Shown piece by piece: positions 23,868 through 36,863 of a DNA stretch of 64,000 bases. Origin of the DNA: Porites lobata (taxonomy: Eukaryota; Cnidaria; Anthozoa; Scleractinia; Poritidae). A program made the position numbers and the translations under genes. Location of the stretch: assembly GCA_942486035.1 (NCBI GenBank), contig CALNXK010000156.1, positions 845,001 to 909,000 of the forward strand. Direction: 5' to 3'. The notes below the pieces were generated by a model. It saw nothing but the letters and a program-made list of their open reading frames with translations. It was not told the origin of the DNA and did not search any database. The first letter of the stretch is position 1, and each line of letters starts with the position of its first letter.

Positions 23868-26800
23868 TTATTTGCCGTTTCCATCCAGGATATCTTTAGC
23901 TTCATTTATTTTTGCAGCAAGAAAAGGAGACCCACCTGCGAAATGCAACAAAAAATAACTGGGGTGAGAAACATGGACTGCAAAGTCACTTGGCAACAGG
24001 CAGGTGATAAAGTGACAATTTTCTGAAAAATTGGAAAGTGCCTGTCAGAAAAATGTATCGAAAGTTATATGGATTTGAAGTTAACCTAGAACTCAAAAAC
24101 AGGCACTGCACACTTCCTTCAATTGTCCTCCAATTCCTTAAACCCAGAGCTATGCAGGAAGCCGTGGAAATGAAATTTGATATTCAGTGTCATGATAAAG
24201 TTGATTGTTATTCATTCAAAATATTTCTTCATTTCCGACTGGCTAAAATCCCAGGGATAATTCATCATAACCAGCTATACTGTTGACCAAATTTGGAAGA
24301 AGTTTGTGTCATAAATTTCAAAAATGACGTCAATTCTACAGCATAATAGCCACAAAACTGGACAGTTAACCAAGAAGACCTGGGGACGAAGTTGAGTTGT
24401 TTTGGTAGTGAATACAAACTTTTTATTCTTTTTGCGAGGAAGAAATAGGCGAGCTATTGGCTACCACAAAACAAGAACAGCAAGAATACAACTTGACAAA
24501 CGACATCTGCTATTTAGAGAATAACTGCAGAGCTCAACATCTCTTTATCTCCTAAACTTGCCAATAAACATGCACTATCAAAGATCAACACAACATCGAT
24601 GGAGGTAAGCATGTTTTAGCTTGTTTTTAAACTGGGAATTATTTTTGAAATGAACGATAAAACAACTATTGAATTCGGTTTTCTTATCATCTGAAGAATT
24701 AAGGAGATCTTGGAGGGTGTTGTCTGCCTCAGCCAATTAACAAGCTCCTTGATCTCCATAATTCTTCAGATGCTGATGATACTTAGCCTCATCCACAAAT
24801 TGTTAAATATTATTGATACAAGTCTGCCAGACTCCTAACAGAATCTAAAATAAACCATGTTGGACTGCCTATTGAGGAATCCTACAATTTTACGAGAAAT
24901 AGCCTTCATGCATGATCATTTCAGACAAGCAAATATCACCACCAAGCCTGGCTTGGAGTTTTACATTCACTAAGTCCTACACAGATGAATTCCAAAGGCA
25001 GTACAGTTGAAAAGAATATCCATGAAGAAATAGTACTGATGCACAGAGTTTTGTTTTTGCTGTAATCAGTTTCTTATCTCAGATAATTGTTTTCCCTTTG
25101 TTTCAACTTCACTGGCACACATTTCCACACCCAAAAACAAAAGAAAAACAAAAATTACCTGACATAAAAAACTAACTACAACATTTATGATGCTTGATGG
25201 TGAAATCTGTTCACATGATGTACATATGCTTGAGGGCTATTGCTGTAGACATAATAATATTATGACCCAGCAACTGTATATCTGTGATAGATGCGCAATT
25301 TAGGCTAGCTACATTGTACCAGATCAAAAAGATTCAGCCCTTAAAGAACTGTTCAACCCACCTCTGTCTGGATGATTTATGAGCATAACTCTTCTGTGAG
25401 CCTCTCTAATTTTAACTTTGTTAGCGGAAGGACTTGAAAAGAAAGCAGAAAAACTTTTGGTGTTAAAGGTATTGTAAAGTACTTTTACAAGGAAAAAATC
25501 AAGTTCAGATTCTTTGACATTTTGTGAAGAAGCATGTACTCATTTAAGCGAATGAGGATACAATGAAATGTACCTAGAAAAATTGCGCTAAATAATGTAC
25601 GAAATACAATTTACTGCATATTTATCAAATTTTTTGGAGGATTATACAATCAAAAAAGTCCATTTCTTTTCAACATCAATTAAGGTTGAGTTTTCTCAGT
25701 ATTTTCACATTTCATGATTGAAGGTCATTAATTCACAGTCTGGTCAAAACACTAGGGATTTCAATGCATCATCTCATTCACATGGTTGAGCTACTTTCTC
25801 TGACAATAGTCTTGAAGGAAAATGCTAGGCAATCGAAGTTAAAAACCTTGAGTAACAACTACATCGCTTTATGGAGGTGGGTGCATGGGATGTCCAGGGG
25901 CTTCCACTTTTGGCAAAGCCAGCCCCTAGACCCACGACCGCAATATGGCTGGTAAACCCACGCATTCCAGCCATGAGCCCCCCAACATCAATGGAACAAG
26001 GCACCTGTCACACTGATTTAACAGTGGAAAAATAAAGGGGGGAGCTAAGCAAAGATAGTGGCCACCAGGAAACACTGTACTAAGCACTTGCAGATGATGC
26101 AAGCAAGGCTGCCTAAGCTTGAGCCACCACACTGACCGCTAACTGACAACACGCGACTGCACTCCTTGTTGTTAACTGTATTAAATTTCACTTTACTTCA
26201 TTACAAGAAGTGTGGAAACAACAGTACTACACTCACTCACAATCATGTTTCAATCAAGATAGTCATAGTTATAAAGGCTTTCCATTGGAAAACCCTTACC
26301 ACTGACTTGGTTGAATACTAAATGGGGTTGGCCTACACTAATTTACCATAAAATAACAAGGTTTCCTTTAATCTCTATAAATTTTACCTTGCAAATCTCC
26401 TAGTCTTAATAATGTCATTGAAGAAAATGCATTAGGCCATAGAAACTCTGGACTAAACTTGATGGATATAAATCATAACATACCTGATTCCAAGAATTAA
26501 ACCAGCTTCTCTTTTCGTCATCTTAGGTTCAAATCCGCCCCTGTAATAATGGCTGAATTCCTATTTACAAAAACAAAAGTAAAACATCATTTTGTGACAT
26601 TCTTTTGAAAAACCTGTTACCAAGTTTCTGATTTGCTTAAATCAGATTTGTAGACTAACTCAACCCATTTTTAATGTGAACGAGACAGACACTTAAACCT
26701 AAAAAATGCCCCATTGGACTAAAACCTGATTGTGGAAAGTCCTACAGTAAAGGAACATAACTCCTGAATGCCTTCTCAAACTCATGGATGCCCAAAGGGC

Positions 26801-27990
26801 ATTTCACAAGTTTCATGTATTGGTGTGGCTTGAGATTTGCAAATGAGTCACTCACTCCAGTTCAATATGAAAACGCATTTTTGTTGTTGTCACTGAAGAG
26901 TACTTTCGGCTGTTTCAGAAGTACATTTACTCGCTACCTCATAAGGGAACCCAGGGAACAAGGTTTTCATACTCGTGTTCGCTGTCCATTTGCTGAAGAA
27001 GTGTCAACACTCACTGCCAATAATTTCTATCAGTCTTGTAGGTTGTGTATATACATTTTATGCTATGAGTATCTCGATCATGAGCACAGCTAAGACGGCC
27101 CAGCAAGCCAACTAGGAGCTGGTCATTAAACTGGTTCATAATATACCCAGGAAAGATGAAGATGTAACGATGAATATTACATGAATTTCATATATTGGAA
27201 CTATGGAATGAAGAAATACACGCGAAGAAGATCATCGCAGTTAAAGACGCAACTCATGCAGTTGAGAAAAGATAGCCTAAAAAATTCAAGAGCTGTGTCT
27301 TTGATTGTGATGATCTTCTTTACATTTTTTTCTTCATTCTCCGGTTCCAATATAAGCTTATAAAATTCAAATATTCATCATTCAGATGACAGTCACTCTA
27401 AATTCTTTAAATTCAAGATTTCTTATGCCAAGACAAAAATTTAAAACAAATCATAAAATAAGATGTTGTTCTCGTAAATTCATACAAAAAATTCTCATCC
27501 GCTGACTTTTTTTACATTTTCTCGTAAAAAAAGAAATCTTTTCCTTAAAAAGAGAGATTCGGAGCTATCTCGAATTTAGAGTGAGTATAAACTCAAGACT
27601 GGATTTATTTCTTAGTGCAAGGGACTTACCGGTATTTTGGGAATAATCTTTGGTATCTGGTTCAAGTTAACCTTTCTGAATGCTATCAAGGCATAGCGAC
27701 CTACACAAGAAAATAAGGAATCCGCAAGGTTTGTGTCAGGACGTAGAACTCTATGCACTGTCAGCATATTACATAAACACGTGAAAAAATATATCACTTC
27801 AATAAGGTTATGTAGAGACAAATTTATCAGGAAAAAGAACCTGCAACTGCCGCTCCGGCTACACCAAGTCCTGCTAGTATAAGAGTTGTCTAAGAAAAAG
27901 CGAAAGAATAAAGATAAAGTATTAAAAGATGCTCGGAAGACGGTTCATAAACTGACATCCACATGGAACACAACAGAGTTTACCCACCAT
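23868..27990 (-). CDS. DNAJC19: DNAJC19/TIM14 (PAM18), mitochondrial import motor J-protein
   Basis: J-protein of the inner-membrane TIM23 complex that stimulates mitochondrial Hsp70 to pull precursors into the matrix. Coding exons on the minus strand: 27990-27988 (ATG only), 27889-27841, 27700-27630, 26560-26484, 25432-25362, 23935-23868; phases match and sum to 339 nt, 112 aa (human 116). An N-terminal membrane segment rich in Gly/Ala (residues 2-18) is followed by YYRGGFEPKMTKREAGLILG, hallmark of the family, and a J-domain with HPD at 87-89. The motif reads HPDRGG where vertebrates usually have HPDKGG, a conservative change. The ATG-only first exon uses donor GTGGGT and is the least certain exon. 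DNAJC15 is a paralogue with a longer N-terminus; the short form here favours DNAJC19. Faces clathrin light chain head-to-head. Confidence 0.93.
24686..24780. repeat. Inverted repeat in DNAJC19 intron
   Basis: ATCTGAAGAATTAAGGAGATC and its near complement, about 25-bp arms and a ~45-bp spacer. Confidence 0.6.
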
Positions 27991-28131
27991 TGCAGCTGAT
28001 TGCAGTGACTTCAATGACGCAAGAGAATTCCCAGGGTGCATCACGCTAAGAAACAATCCCGAGGATCCAAGGGAGCAGCAACGAAAGGCATCCGGGATAT
28101 CATAGTTTACACGAGTCATTCCGGTTCCAAA
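27991..28131. promoter_or_regulatory. Putative bidirectional promoter, DNAJC19 / clathrin light chain
   Basis: Only 141 bp separate the two divergent start codons, so both core promoters and 5' UTRs must overlap here or extend into the neighbouring gene. I see no TATA box; the area is less AT-rich than nearby introns. Inference from spacing. Confidence 0.6.
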
Positions 28132-31100
28132 ATGGATAACTTTGAGGAAGATCCTGCCGCCGATTTTTTGGCCAGAGAGCAAGATGATCTCGCGGAGTTA
28201 GGAGAGGATTTTGGCGGCGGAGGAGCCGAGACAAACGTAAGTTAAGTAACGCCCTGGTCTGAGTAAATTTTAGGGACAGAACAGGCAGACTTTTTCTGAT
28301 ATTGGCAACGAAGTACTCGGACATGTTGTAGCGTCTTTTAAAGAACATACATCAGCGTTTGATGTAAAATATTATGGTTAAAAGCTAGCTATTCTCATTA
28401 ATTTGTATTTAGTTGTCGTGTTCTGCTTAAATTGTAATTTCTTATACTTATTAGACTTAGAAATTACAGGCAGATGGAGAACTTTTTTAAATTTCTGTAG
28501 TTTAATCATTTGGTCTTAATACCGTATTTGTCACCACCTAGCACCTAAGGGAGGGTAATCTAAAACAGTTTTAAAATTGAAACCATAGCTATTTGTAACG
28601 TTAAATCGTGTAGATGTTCGTCGAGAATAAAAATAAACTTCACGCTACAACGAATGTATCAAAATGCTGCAAATTATCATCAAGACTTCTCTTAGTTCCG
28701 TGATTATGAACATCACAATTTGAAAATAAGAGCTACCTGGTTAATCTACCTGAAAAGTTACCTTCTTTTTCTTGTTATAACGCATTTTTTTGCAGTTTTT
28801 ATTTTTGTTGAACTAGGGTTTTAAACGATAAAATATTAAAGCAAGGCCTTATCACTTATTGACCGTGCTTAATCGCTTGAATTTAATTTTTAATTTTCAT
28901 GATATTTGTATCTGTTGAAGTAAAAAGAGTTCTGTCAAGCGTCTTTCAAATGTTTACAGACATGTTACTTGTTTTACTAGCATTCAATGGAAACTTTTGG
29001 CAGTTGACCATTGTGTAATTTGAATGCTAAATTGAAGAGAATGTAAGAGTTACCTGCAAAAAGTGGATGTTTAACAAAGTTTAAATATATATATATATTT
29101 TTGCACTGCAGGGATTAGATGGGTTTGGAGACAGTGGGTTAGACACATTGGATAATGAACCAGTTGTCAATGGGTTCGCTGAAGAGGTATTTGTAAACTG
29201 GCTCTATAAGACTCCAAACCTGTATTACTTGCGATATTAGAGAGATTAAGATTCACTTTTACAGCAAATGGCAAACGTCAGACTCAGTTGAGAATTCCTC
29301 AGAATAGAAAATAAGCAGATAAAAACAGTCCCGAACGATTCCTACAGTTAAAACTGGCGAAAACTACTTATTTTTCGTGTAGAAGCAATAAAGAGTACAC
29401 AGAAAGTAAGGGGAAAACTTGGTCACGTGGTACAAATTCACGTCTGCCGTTTGGCGTAAACGCTAATCTTAATCTCTCTAGTGGTGTGCTAATCATTGCA
29501 TAGAAACCACAGGCGTGCGAGGTGAGAATTGATTATGGAAATTGTTCACCCTGTTATCGTGGAAAATCAGAAAAGTTATTTTAGTCAAAAAAATATCAAA
29601 ACTTGTATTTTGGACTCAAAATATACGCAGCAGAATGGTCATAAAATGCTGATTCTCTGGATTGATCTGCAAGGGTTTTGTTACTCAAGGTTGCATAGCA
29701 CCAAGAGTCATAATCTGCGAACGTTTTTTCTTCTTTTTATAAATACTTGAGATGTCAATGATTTAACCTTCAACTACTCGAGGCAACTTCAACTACTCAT
29801 CTGATGTTACGTATATGTGTCATGGATGTTTTTATAAGAGTAGCTTTGTACTTGACTGTCACACACTCTACTTGCAGCACTTCATCGGCCAATGGAAATT
29901 ACTATGTCTAGTCTACAAATTGAACTAGTCTATTTATTTTCGAAGTTCTCTAGTTTGGGAAATGTATATTTATTTTTCATACTGAAGTCTTCATTGATGT
30001 TTCCCTGATATCGTAGTGGTATTGCCTTTGATCGTGGAAGATTACTGTACTTGAAATTACCGCATTATTGCCTAGACATCATTGGAAATTTCACTTTAGT
30101 TTTATAAAATGTAACGATCGAACCATAATCTTCAGTCCAGTTTAAGTTTAGTATGACTATTCTATGTACCATAAGGCAGTCAGTAGTTACTGTGTAACCT
30201 ATGCCTGGCTGCACACTGGCTCCTTAAGAATTTATCTCCTCCTCATTTCTTATCTAATCTCCCAGCAACCTCTAGGTAACACTTTAAGAGTGTCTCCTTT
30301 CCTATACATTGTTGTGCATTAACAAAAGTGGTCCACAGTCAAAAGGCTTTAAAGTTTATATTGCTTTGACGTGCCCCCAAGCAGGAATTCTTATTGAAAC
30401 CAAGAGGGAGTTCAACAAGACAAAGTGTGACCCTTATAATGTGGAGGCCATCAGAACGCCAGTTCAAATTATTATTGATCAGTTGGGTCAATCCGATTAT
30501 TTTGATTGTTGATTGGGTGATTCCAGAAAATATCCATACCATACCACAGACTTATTTTGTATTTATTGAGACGAACTTACAATGTAGGCAAATACATGTA
30601 GCTGATATTTGTCTCTGGTGAGATGAACATTCATGTAGCTACTGACATTCATTTTCCATTTACAACAGAGTTCTCATCAGCCAGTTGCCCAGCTTCAGAG
30701 AGAATCCGAACCAGAATCTGTTAGGTAAGTTTTTTTGCCATGTTCTTATCAGTTCACAGGGTTTATCATGTTGGGGCACTTACAAAAAGAAGGACAAAAT
30801 TACTCTGTAACACATGAACGTTTTGCTATATACTGTACTGTTTGAATGGTCAAAATTTAGGATAAAGTTGGAAAGTTTTAAGTTGCAGAGATGTTTCTAA
30901 AGCGGAGAATGGGAAAATGAAAAATGGGAATTCAGCGTAACTTGAACCCTAGCCCTATCAGTAACTTGAATTGTAATTCTTTGTTTTGTTCTCAATTTTC
31001 ATTTATGATTTTCCCATTCCCTGTGATTTGTTCCCCCAATCCCTGTTCCCCATTTCCTGTTTTAGTAACACCCAAGTTGCAGTCATCTGGTCTGTAGTTA

Positions 31101-33725
31101 AAGGCTTTTACCTTGCCTTATGCTAAAGGATAGTTTGGTCATGCCATAATCAAAAACATACATGTCTGTCTCTCTCACATGGAACCTAGAATCATCTTGT
31201 AGTATAGTAAAACACACACTGTCTTTTACTTCAGTATACTTCAAAGGTGCCATGTTTTGCTAGAAGACTTTCATTTGTCAAGTATTGCAAAAGGAGCTTG
31301 AGAATAATGTAATATTACTTTTGTCATGCATGTAACAAGAGAATGGGACAAAAGAAGAAATATTAGTCCCAGCTTAGTGCATACAGACTCATGACATCTC
31401 AGACATGGGTCAGGAGCTTTAAAAGGACTTGCTGTAAATACATCTACAAATCAGTAGACTGGAGAACATGTCTAGGCAACACTGTAGGGTTGACTGACAG
31501 CCTAATTAATACAATGTTATTGTTGTTGTATACTGACATTTTTAAGTTTCAGGTCACTAAGTCTAACTGTGAGGTAGAAGTTTTATTATAATGTTGATAC
31601 TAATTAAGCACCATAAACAGCAGGTTGTCCTTTATAGCAAATCCTGCTTGGCATAAATCTGCTTGGTGCAAGAGCAATTCTCAAGTGATAACTGCCGCAC
31701 CCTCTCTACCCTTGGGAGGTGTGGTTTTAATACTTGTGGACATGTTGTTGTCTTTAAAATTAATAGAGACCTTTAGATTCTAAGATGAGTATGACAACAA
31801 GTTCGAGATTTTCTCAATACTAAGTAGTACTTGCCTGTGAACCAGCGTCATTTTGGGGGGAAAACGAGGTAGCCGTCATCACTCTACTAGAAGTTTTAGC
31901 GAGAATGTTGTGGTGGCGAAAACAAGATAACAAATGTTAGAAGTTTGATCATTTTGCGATCAGGAGAGGGTGTAACCTCCTTCACTAAAGGTAACAGTTA
32001 TAACTTTTGTAATGAAAAATGGCTTTCTGGAGAGTCCATATTTTGAGAATAGATGAAAAAACTTTAAGTCAAATTTTGTACAAGTTTGTAGTCGTCCTCG
32101 TCCGTGAATCTAAAGGTCTCTAATTTTTATCCACAAAAAGGAAAGGAATTACAATTTTTTTGAAATAATATATCTCATTTCAGGAAATGGAGGGAAGAAA
32201 AGGCTGCCCTCCTCAGTAAAATGGATAGTGAAGAAAAAGAGCAAATAGAGGAATGGCGTGAAAAAGCTAAAAAGGAACTTCATGACTGGTATGAAAGACG
32301 AGATGAACAGTTAGGAAAAACACAAACAAGTAATAGGTATGTTTTTTTTTGCCACGGTTTTCTTCTTGGTACAGTGGGTATTTCTTTTATATTTTTTGTA
32401 ATAACAAGCTATGGCTGTATAATACATGTATGTGTCAAATTTTGGGATTTTACGTAGAGCTTCTCAAAACCAAATCATTTTGGCTTGAACAGTACTGTGA
32501 TGTAACTCAAAAGACATGTAGTGAGTAATATGGAATCTCTTTTGATAAGTAAAGATGGTAAATTTTAAGCTCAGTGAGGAAATGAGAAATAATGTGATCA
32601 GCCTGTCATGAGCGCAGGACAAAGAAAAAATCTGAGTTACCGACAGGAATTAAACCTACAACCTGTATGACCTTCTGTCAACCTGTCAGATGCTCTAACC
32701 ACTGAGGTACAAAGCACTTGTGGCAAGCTGGGCCATGTACAAGGTTCAAATATGATATGCGTCCCGTGTACTGCTAGGATCAGCAGTGTCTAAATCGTCA
32801 TGTGTGTGTTACGTACATGCACTTGGGAAGTTTCTTGTATGCTTCTTTCATACATGACTTAACAACCTCCCAGCTCTAGATTCACCCTTCAGTTTGTATT
32901 GTACATGTATATGCTTGTGATAAAAGGGAGAATTTGACTTCGGATCAAGACTGACTTAAGGCGAGTTCAATTGACAGTATTCCAGACTCCAGAGATGATT
33001 TGTTTTGGCAGTCATTGCATTGCAATGTTTGTAAATGTGCTTAAAATAAAATATTGCAATGTGTGTAGTGTTTCATTGGTCCAAAAGTCATGGTAAGTTA
33101 TTGTCGATGATGTGGGAAGTGGTTGCCCAGTCTCCAAACTAGTAGCTCGTGTATAAAGTGCCCGACCAAAGCCAAGAGAATACATTTCACCCAGAATACA
33201 AGTATTAACCCTTTAAGCCCCAATATCCACAAACAAATTCTCCAAACTGATCTCTATACATTTCCTTACAGAATTAGTTGGGAGAATTGATAAAAGATAA
33301 GAGATTTTTCTCTTTGTGATCATTTGATTAATTCTCATAGATGTTACACTTGACAATCTATGGATATTGTTGGGAGAAAATTGATGTTGGTCACTATTGG
33401 AACTTAACAAAACACAGGGTTAACAAAACATTTGCGTGTTTCTGTTTCAGAATAGGCTCAATCGAACACACCCTTAGGGTCTACTTCTACCTGCCCCTTT
33501 ATTCATTTGTGAAAAAAAGCTTAGTTTTTTTTGGAATCTCCTTGCAGGGCAGACGAGGAGGCTTTTGTCTCAGACCGTGATGATACTTCCTCGACTGGGC
33601 ATGACTGGGAACGTGTGTGCCGCAACTGTGATTTCAATCCCAAGGGAACAAAAAATACTAAGGATGTATCACGCATGCGTTCAATCTTCTTGCAGCTAAA
33701 GCAAACACCTCTTGCGAAGGATTAA
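28132..33725 (+). CDS. CLTA: Clathrin light chain, 5 coding exons
   Basis: Regulatory light chain bound along the clathrin heavy-chain leg in coated vesicles. Exons 28132-28236, 29112-29186, 30669-30724, 32184-32336, 33548-33725; phases agree and give 188 aa. The N-terminus MDNFEEDPAADFLAREQ matches the EEDPAAxFLA block of light chains. Residues 76-130 form the charged heavy-chain-binding coiled coil (SVRKWREEKAALL, then KELHDWYERRDEQLGKT). The C-terminus has CDFNPKG and SRMRSIFLQLKQTPL, which are family signatures. No neuronal-type insert is seen between exons 4 and 5. An upstream in-frame ATG at 28036 would add 32 residues with no family likeness, so 28132 is preferred. Vertebrate CLTA and CLTB arose by later duplication; the symbol stands for the single invertebrate gene. 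Confidence 0.95.
29239..29480. mobile_element. MITE, family shared with 43007-43243
   Basis: Ends TAGAGAGATTAAGATTCAC and complement ATCTTAATCTCTCTA; includes GGCAAACGTCAGACTCA and the matching CACGTCTGCCGTTTGGCG. In intron 2 of clathrin light chain. Confidence 0.75.
32590..32725 (-). repeat. tRNA-derived SINE-like element
   Basis: On the minus strand an A-box-like TACCTCAGTGGTTAGAGCA (box at 32699-32709) is followed about 43 bp later by a B-box-like GGTTTAATTCC (32646-32656), the spacing of a tRNA promoter. The tRNA-like head runs on into a non-tRNA tail with a TTTTTT run. Body likely a SINE, not a functional tRNA, since acceptor pairing is not evident. Lies in the last intron of clathrin light chain. 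Confidence 0.65.
33206..33423. mobile_element. MITE, family member 1 of 3 (TAACCCTTTAAG ends)
   Basis: Starts TTAACCCTTTAAGCCCCAA and shares ATTCTCCAAACTGATCTC and GAAAATTGATGTTGG with the copies at 45896-46066 and 54028-54238. In the last intron of clathrin light chain. Confidence 0.75.
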
Positions 33726-34193
33726 ACTTTGCTTCTCTTAGGTCAATTGTAAATGGATTATTTTTTAATCATCTCATGAGTTCAAGCCCTGGCTAAGTCA
33801 GGAAGAAACTGTAATCTTAGTTTCAGCTACTGCTTATCAGTATTATTATCATGTTGGTTATTTACCATTAACCAAAAGAAAATGGAAATTGTTTTTGGAA
33901 TATAAATGGAACATGCTTTCTAAGCTCTCCCCTGTGGATAATTTTCGAGAGTATAGCTGATGTGAGAATTTCCTTCATCTCCTATGAATACTTAGGGCTA
34001 GGAAACAGGAAATTGTGAATCAAACTAAGTTGAATACTGATTTAACCTGAAATCAATTTTTCCTACAACATAGCCACTTCGGGAAAGAAGTATTTGTGGT
34101 CAGAACATTCCAAATGGGTCTTTTTGTTTCATTAACAATTTTGGGTGGTACATGGATGACTTGAGATCAAGCTCCATTTTGTTTTTCTTGGTA

Positions 34194-34199
34194 AATAAA
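34194..34199 (+). terminator. Possible poly(A) signal AATAAA for clathrin light chain
   Basis: First AATAAA after the stop codon, about 470 bp downstream. Position only; no cleavage data. Confidence 0.35.
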
Positions 34200-34962
34200 A
34201 TTATAGAATTAGCGCTAACACGTTCTAAAATTTGTCGTGATCTCGGGTAAGTAAATGGAAAGTGTTCTTAAACGAAAATAACCAATTGAGATTTCCAAAT
34301 ATGTTTTGTGAATGGTAAACAACTGTGTTTTTTTTTTGTGTGTACTTTGTTTAATGATCAAGAACAAGAAGGTAGAGGAACTTTTTGGTCTAAAATTAAC
34401 GTGAGAAAATTAACTGTTTACTTGAGACTTAGGTGTGGAGAAAAACCGTTTTTTGTGGGTTTGTCGATTAACTCCTGCATTTACTTATGATCTTCTCTTC
34501 TTTTAACAATTCTCTGAGATTTCATTACTGCAATTCAATACCTTTTTATATCATGCATTTTGTATGGCACTGGCTTAGCTTGATTGTTCTCACCCGAAGA
34601 GAGGCAAACAATGGAGCTTTTTACCAATGTCACTCGAGCAATTTTTAAACGTGAAAATATTAATTTCTTCATAGATAAATCGTCATATATGAATTAAGGA
34701 AACCTGCAAAGTTTTGTTAAAATCGGTGTTAAACTCTTAGAAACATGAGATCCCAAATTTGCGGAGTCAAAGATGCATGAGTCAGCAATCGTGCTTCTCG
34801 CATACCATGATTTCTCTATATAAGTATTTGCAACTTTAGGCTTTCACATTTTCGAGAGTGCGCATTTTTTTGTGGCGTCGCAGTTTCACCAAATTCAGTG
34901 TGATAAATTGATCTATGAAGAAATATCTTTGTTTCACTAAAAAGCATTAACAGTAATTATAC

Positions 34963-35248
34963 CCTGAGAAAGTGGCTGACATTTCGAGACGCCACTATTG
35001 GTTTCCCCGCGAAATGACTTTTGAGGAACGAGCGCAGAAATTCCATACTGATGACGTGTCACTACCCAGATTTGGGTAGTGCTTCTGATTGGTTAAAGCA
35101 AATTCCTCTTGCGGCACATCCAATCAGAAGCACTACCCAGATCTGGGTAGTGACACGTCATCAGTATGGAATTTTTGCACTCGTTCCTCAGACGTCATTT
35201 CGCAGGAAACCAGTGGTGACGTCGCGATATGTCTGGTGTTTTCTCAGG
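34963..35248. mobile_element. MITE, same family as 15682-15950
   Basis: Ends CCTGAGAAAGTGGCTGACAT / complement ending TTTTCTCAGG. Inner arms TGACGTGTCACTACCCAGAT and ATCTGGGTAGTGACACGTCA are almost exact complements. TTATA occurs beside both ends. Confidence 0.8.
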
Positions 35249-36438
35249 TTATAAAAATTGCAATCTTGTAGACAGTATAGCATCAGTAAAAAGGTCCATT
35301 TGAAGGGACGGATACGTAGAAAGAGAGAATGATATATTTAATGAAATTGTCACTCCGCTAACGTTTTCTTGCTAATACGTCCGCTGATTCATCAAGAACA
35401 TTGTGATCCATGTAATCCCAAAATCAACCAAACAATTCCTTGTCTAGCAATGTTACTGAATTTTTCAGTAGAACAAACAATTTCGAAATAAGAGCATTAG
35501 AAGCAAACATAGCTTGAATTGTACTAGAAAACCCAGCGTAACTGGTATTAAAAGGTAGTAGAAAATAACGATAGTTTTCCTTTGTTTGAGTATATATGTT
35601 GTTAGGGCTGGAAATCACCAAGTTATCTGGCTTTTCCGGCTTCCGCGTAGCCTGCGAAACAAGCTTTTTTGCGCGAGGTCCTCAAGAAGGTCGGGACACA
35701 AGTTTATCAGTCCCTGTTATAACTGTCACGTGTTCACTTAAATAAAGAGTCTTTACTTTACTTCACACTTCACGAGAGAAAAAAAAGGGAATTGAGGGAA
35801 CGTTCGCGCATTAACTTGATCGGAAAGTCTTGCTACACAGACTAGCTTCCGCCTCGCGGCCTCACCGTTGGCCCCTCGCGCGGGTACGCTGCCTAAATTC
35901 TTATTTCGAAGAAAACTAAGAGGCCACTCGTAGTCTTTAGGCGATGTCCACACCATAACGGATAGCTCTTACGCTGGCAACCTCGTGTGATCAAATACCC
36001 TGTTCAGAACAAAGGGACCCAAAACCCATATCCGTATCTAGCTCAGGGAGAATGTTACTATGGTAATTTCTCGCTCTTCACAAAAAGTAACTAGAGGATG
36101 GGGTGTATGCGTAATTCTCTTCTAACTTGGTAGTGATATCAACTTTTAGTATCTGCATATTCGGATTAGAACTTAGGCAGTAAAAAAACTGTTGTAGACA
36201 TTCTCATTTTGTAATTAACAAATTCTCTTTTGGCGTTAGCCCTTTCACGAGACCCGCCTAAGGCCAAATCGAAGCGGGTAATAACTACTCTGTCTCCTGA
36301 GAGAAAAGGCCGCCTTTTGGGTTCGGCGAGGCGCGAGAATAACGGGGAAAATAATTACCACTTCAGTTCACTTCTTTTTCCCACTTTTATCGGGGGCTTT
36401 CTTGCCTTTTCACTCTATCCATCACTAACGCGGATCAA

Positions 36439-36560
36439 TTAAGGTTTCTGGCAAACTGCCCACCTACCCTTCCCCTAAGCCATCATTTTGCCTTAAGCGA
36501 GAACTAAGTGTTAATGTTAGCTTAGGGGAGGGGTAGGTGGGCAGTTTCACAGAAACCTAA
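36439..36560. repeat. Inverted repeat
   Basis: Arms of about 40 bp: TTAAGGTTTCTGGCAAACTG with CCCACCTACCC, complemented by GGGTAGGTGGGCAGTTTCAC and AGAAACCTAA. Confidence 0.75.
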
Positions 36561-36589
36561 CCTATACCGTTCACAGTCGCTTAGTTATT

Positions 36590-36760
36590 TAAGAGGAGGG
36601 CTTATACGGGAGGGGCTTATATCTGACGGGCTCAATTCCTATTGGAGGGAGGGCTTATGTCCGGGGGGGCTTGTAATCGGATGGATCTTTTGTTTACCGG
36701 TTGTTGAGTTTATACCGGCCGAGGGGGCATGTGAGTGGGAGGGGGTCTTACAAGCAACTG
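36590..36760. repeat. Degenerate tandem GGAGGGCTTATA-type units
   Basis: Four or five imperfect repeats of a GGAGGGGCTTATA-like unit (for example at 36593, 36610, 36643, 36664). Irregular spacing; probably a decayed repeat body. Confidence 0.45.
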
Positions 36761-36863
36761 TGTACGGTATTTGCGAGCAAAGGAATTCTTGTTTCAGACC
36801 ACTTTCCAAGCCTCCATTGATGTGCCTTCAGTTATTTCTTGGGCCGATTGAATTTCCCGGACC

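Larger units (their letters stand above)
33726..36863. other. Convergent spacer clathrin light chain / BOK-like gene
   Basis: No gene recognised. Contains a possible clathrin poly(A) signal at 34194, a MITE at 34963-35248 and an inverted repeat at 36439-36560, followed by degenerate GGAGGGCTTATA units at 36590-36760. ORFs in this stretch have no family likeness. Confidence 0.5.

Noticed and set aside
36230..36442. 70-codon plus-strand frame between clathrin light chain and the BOK-like gene
   Set aside because: No domain, no splice support and no neighbour context.
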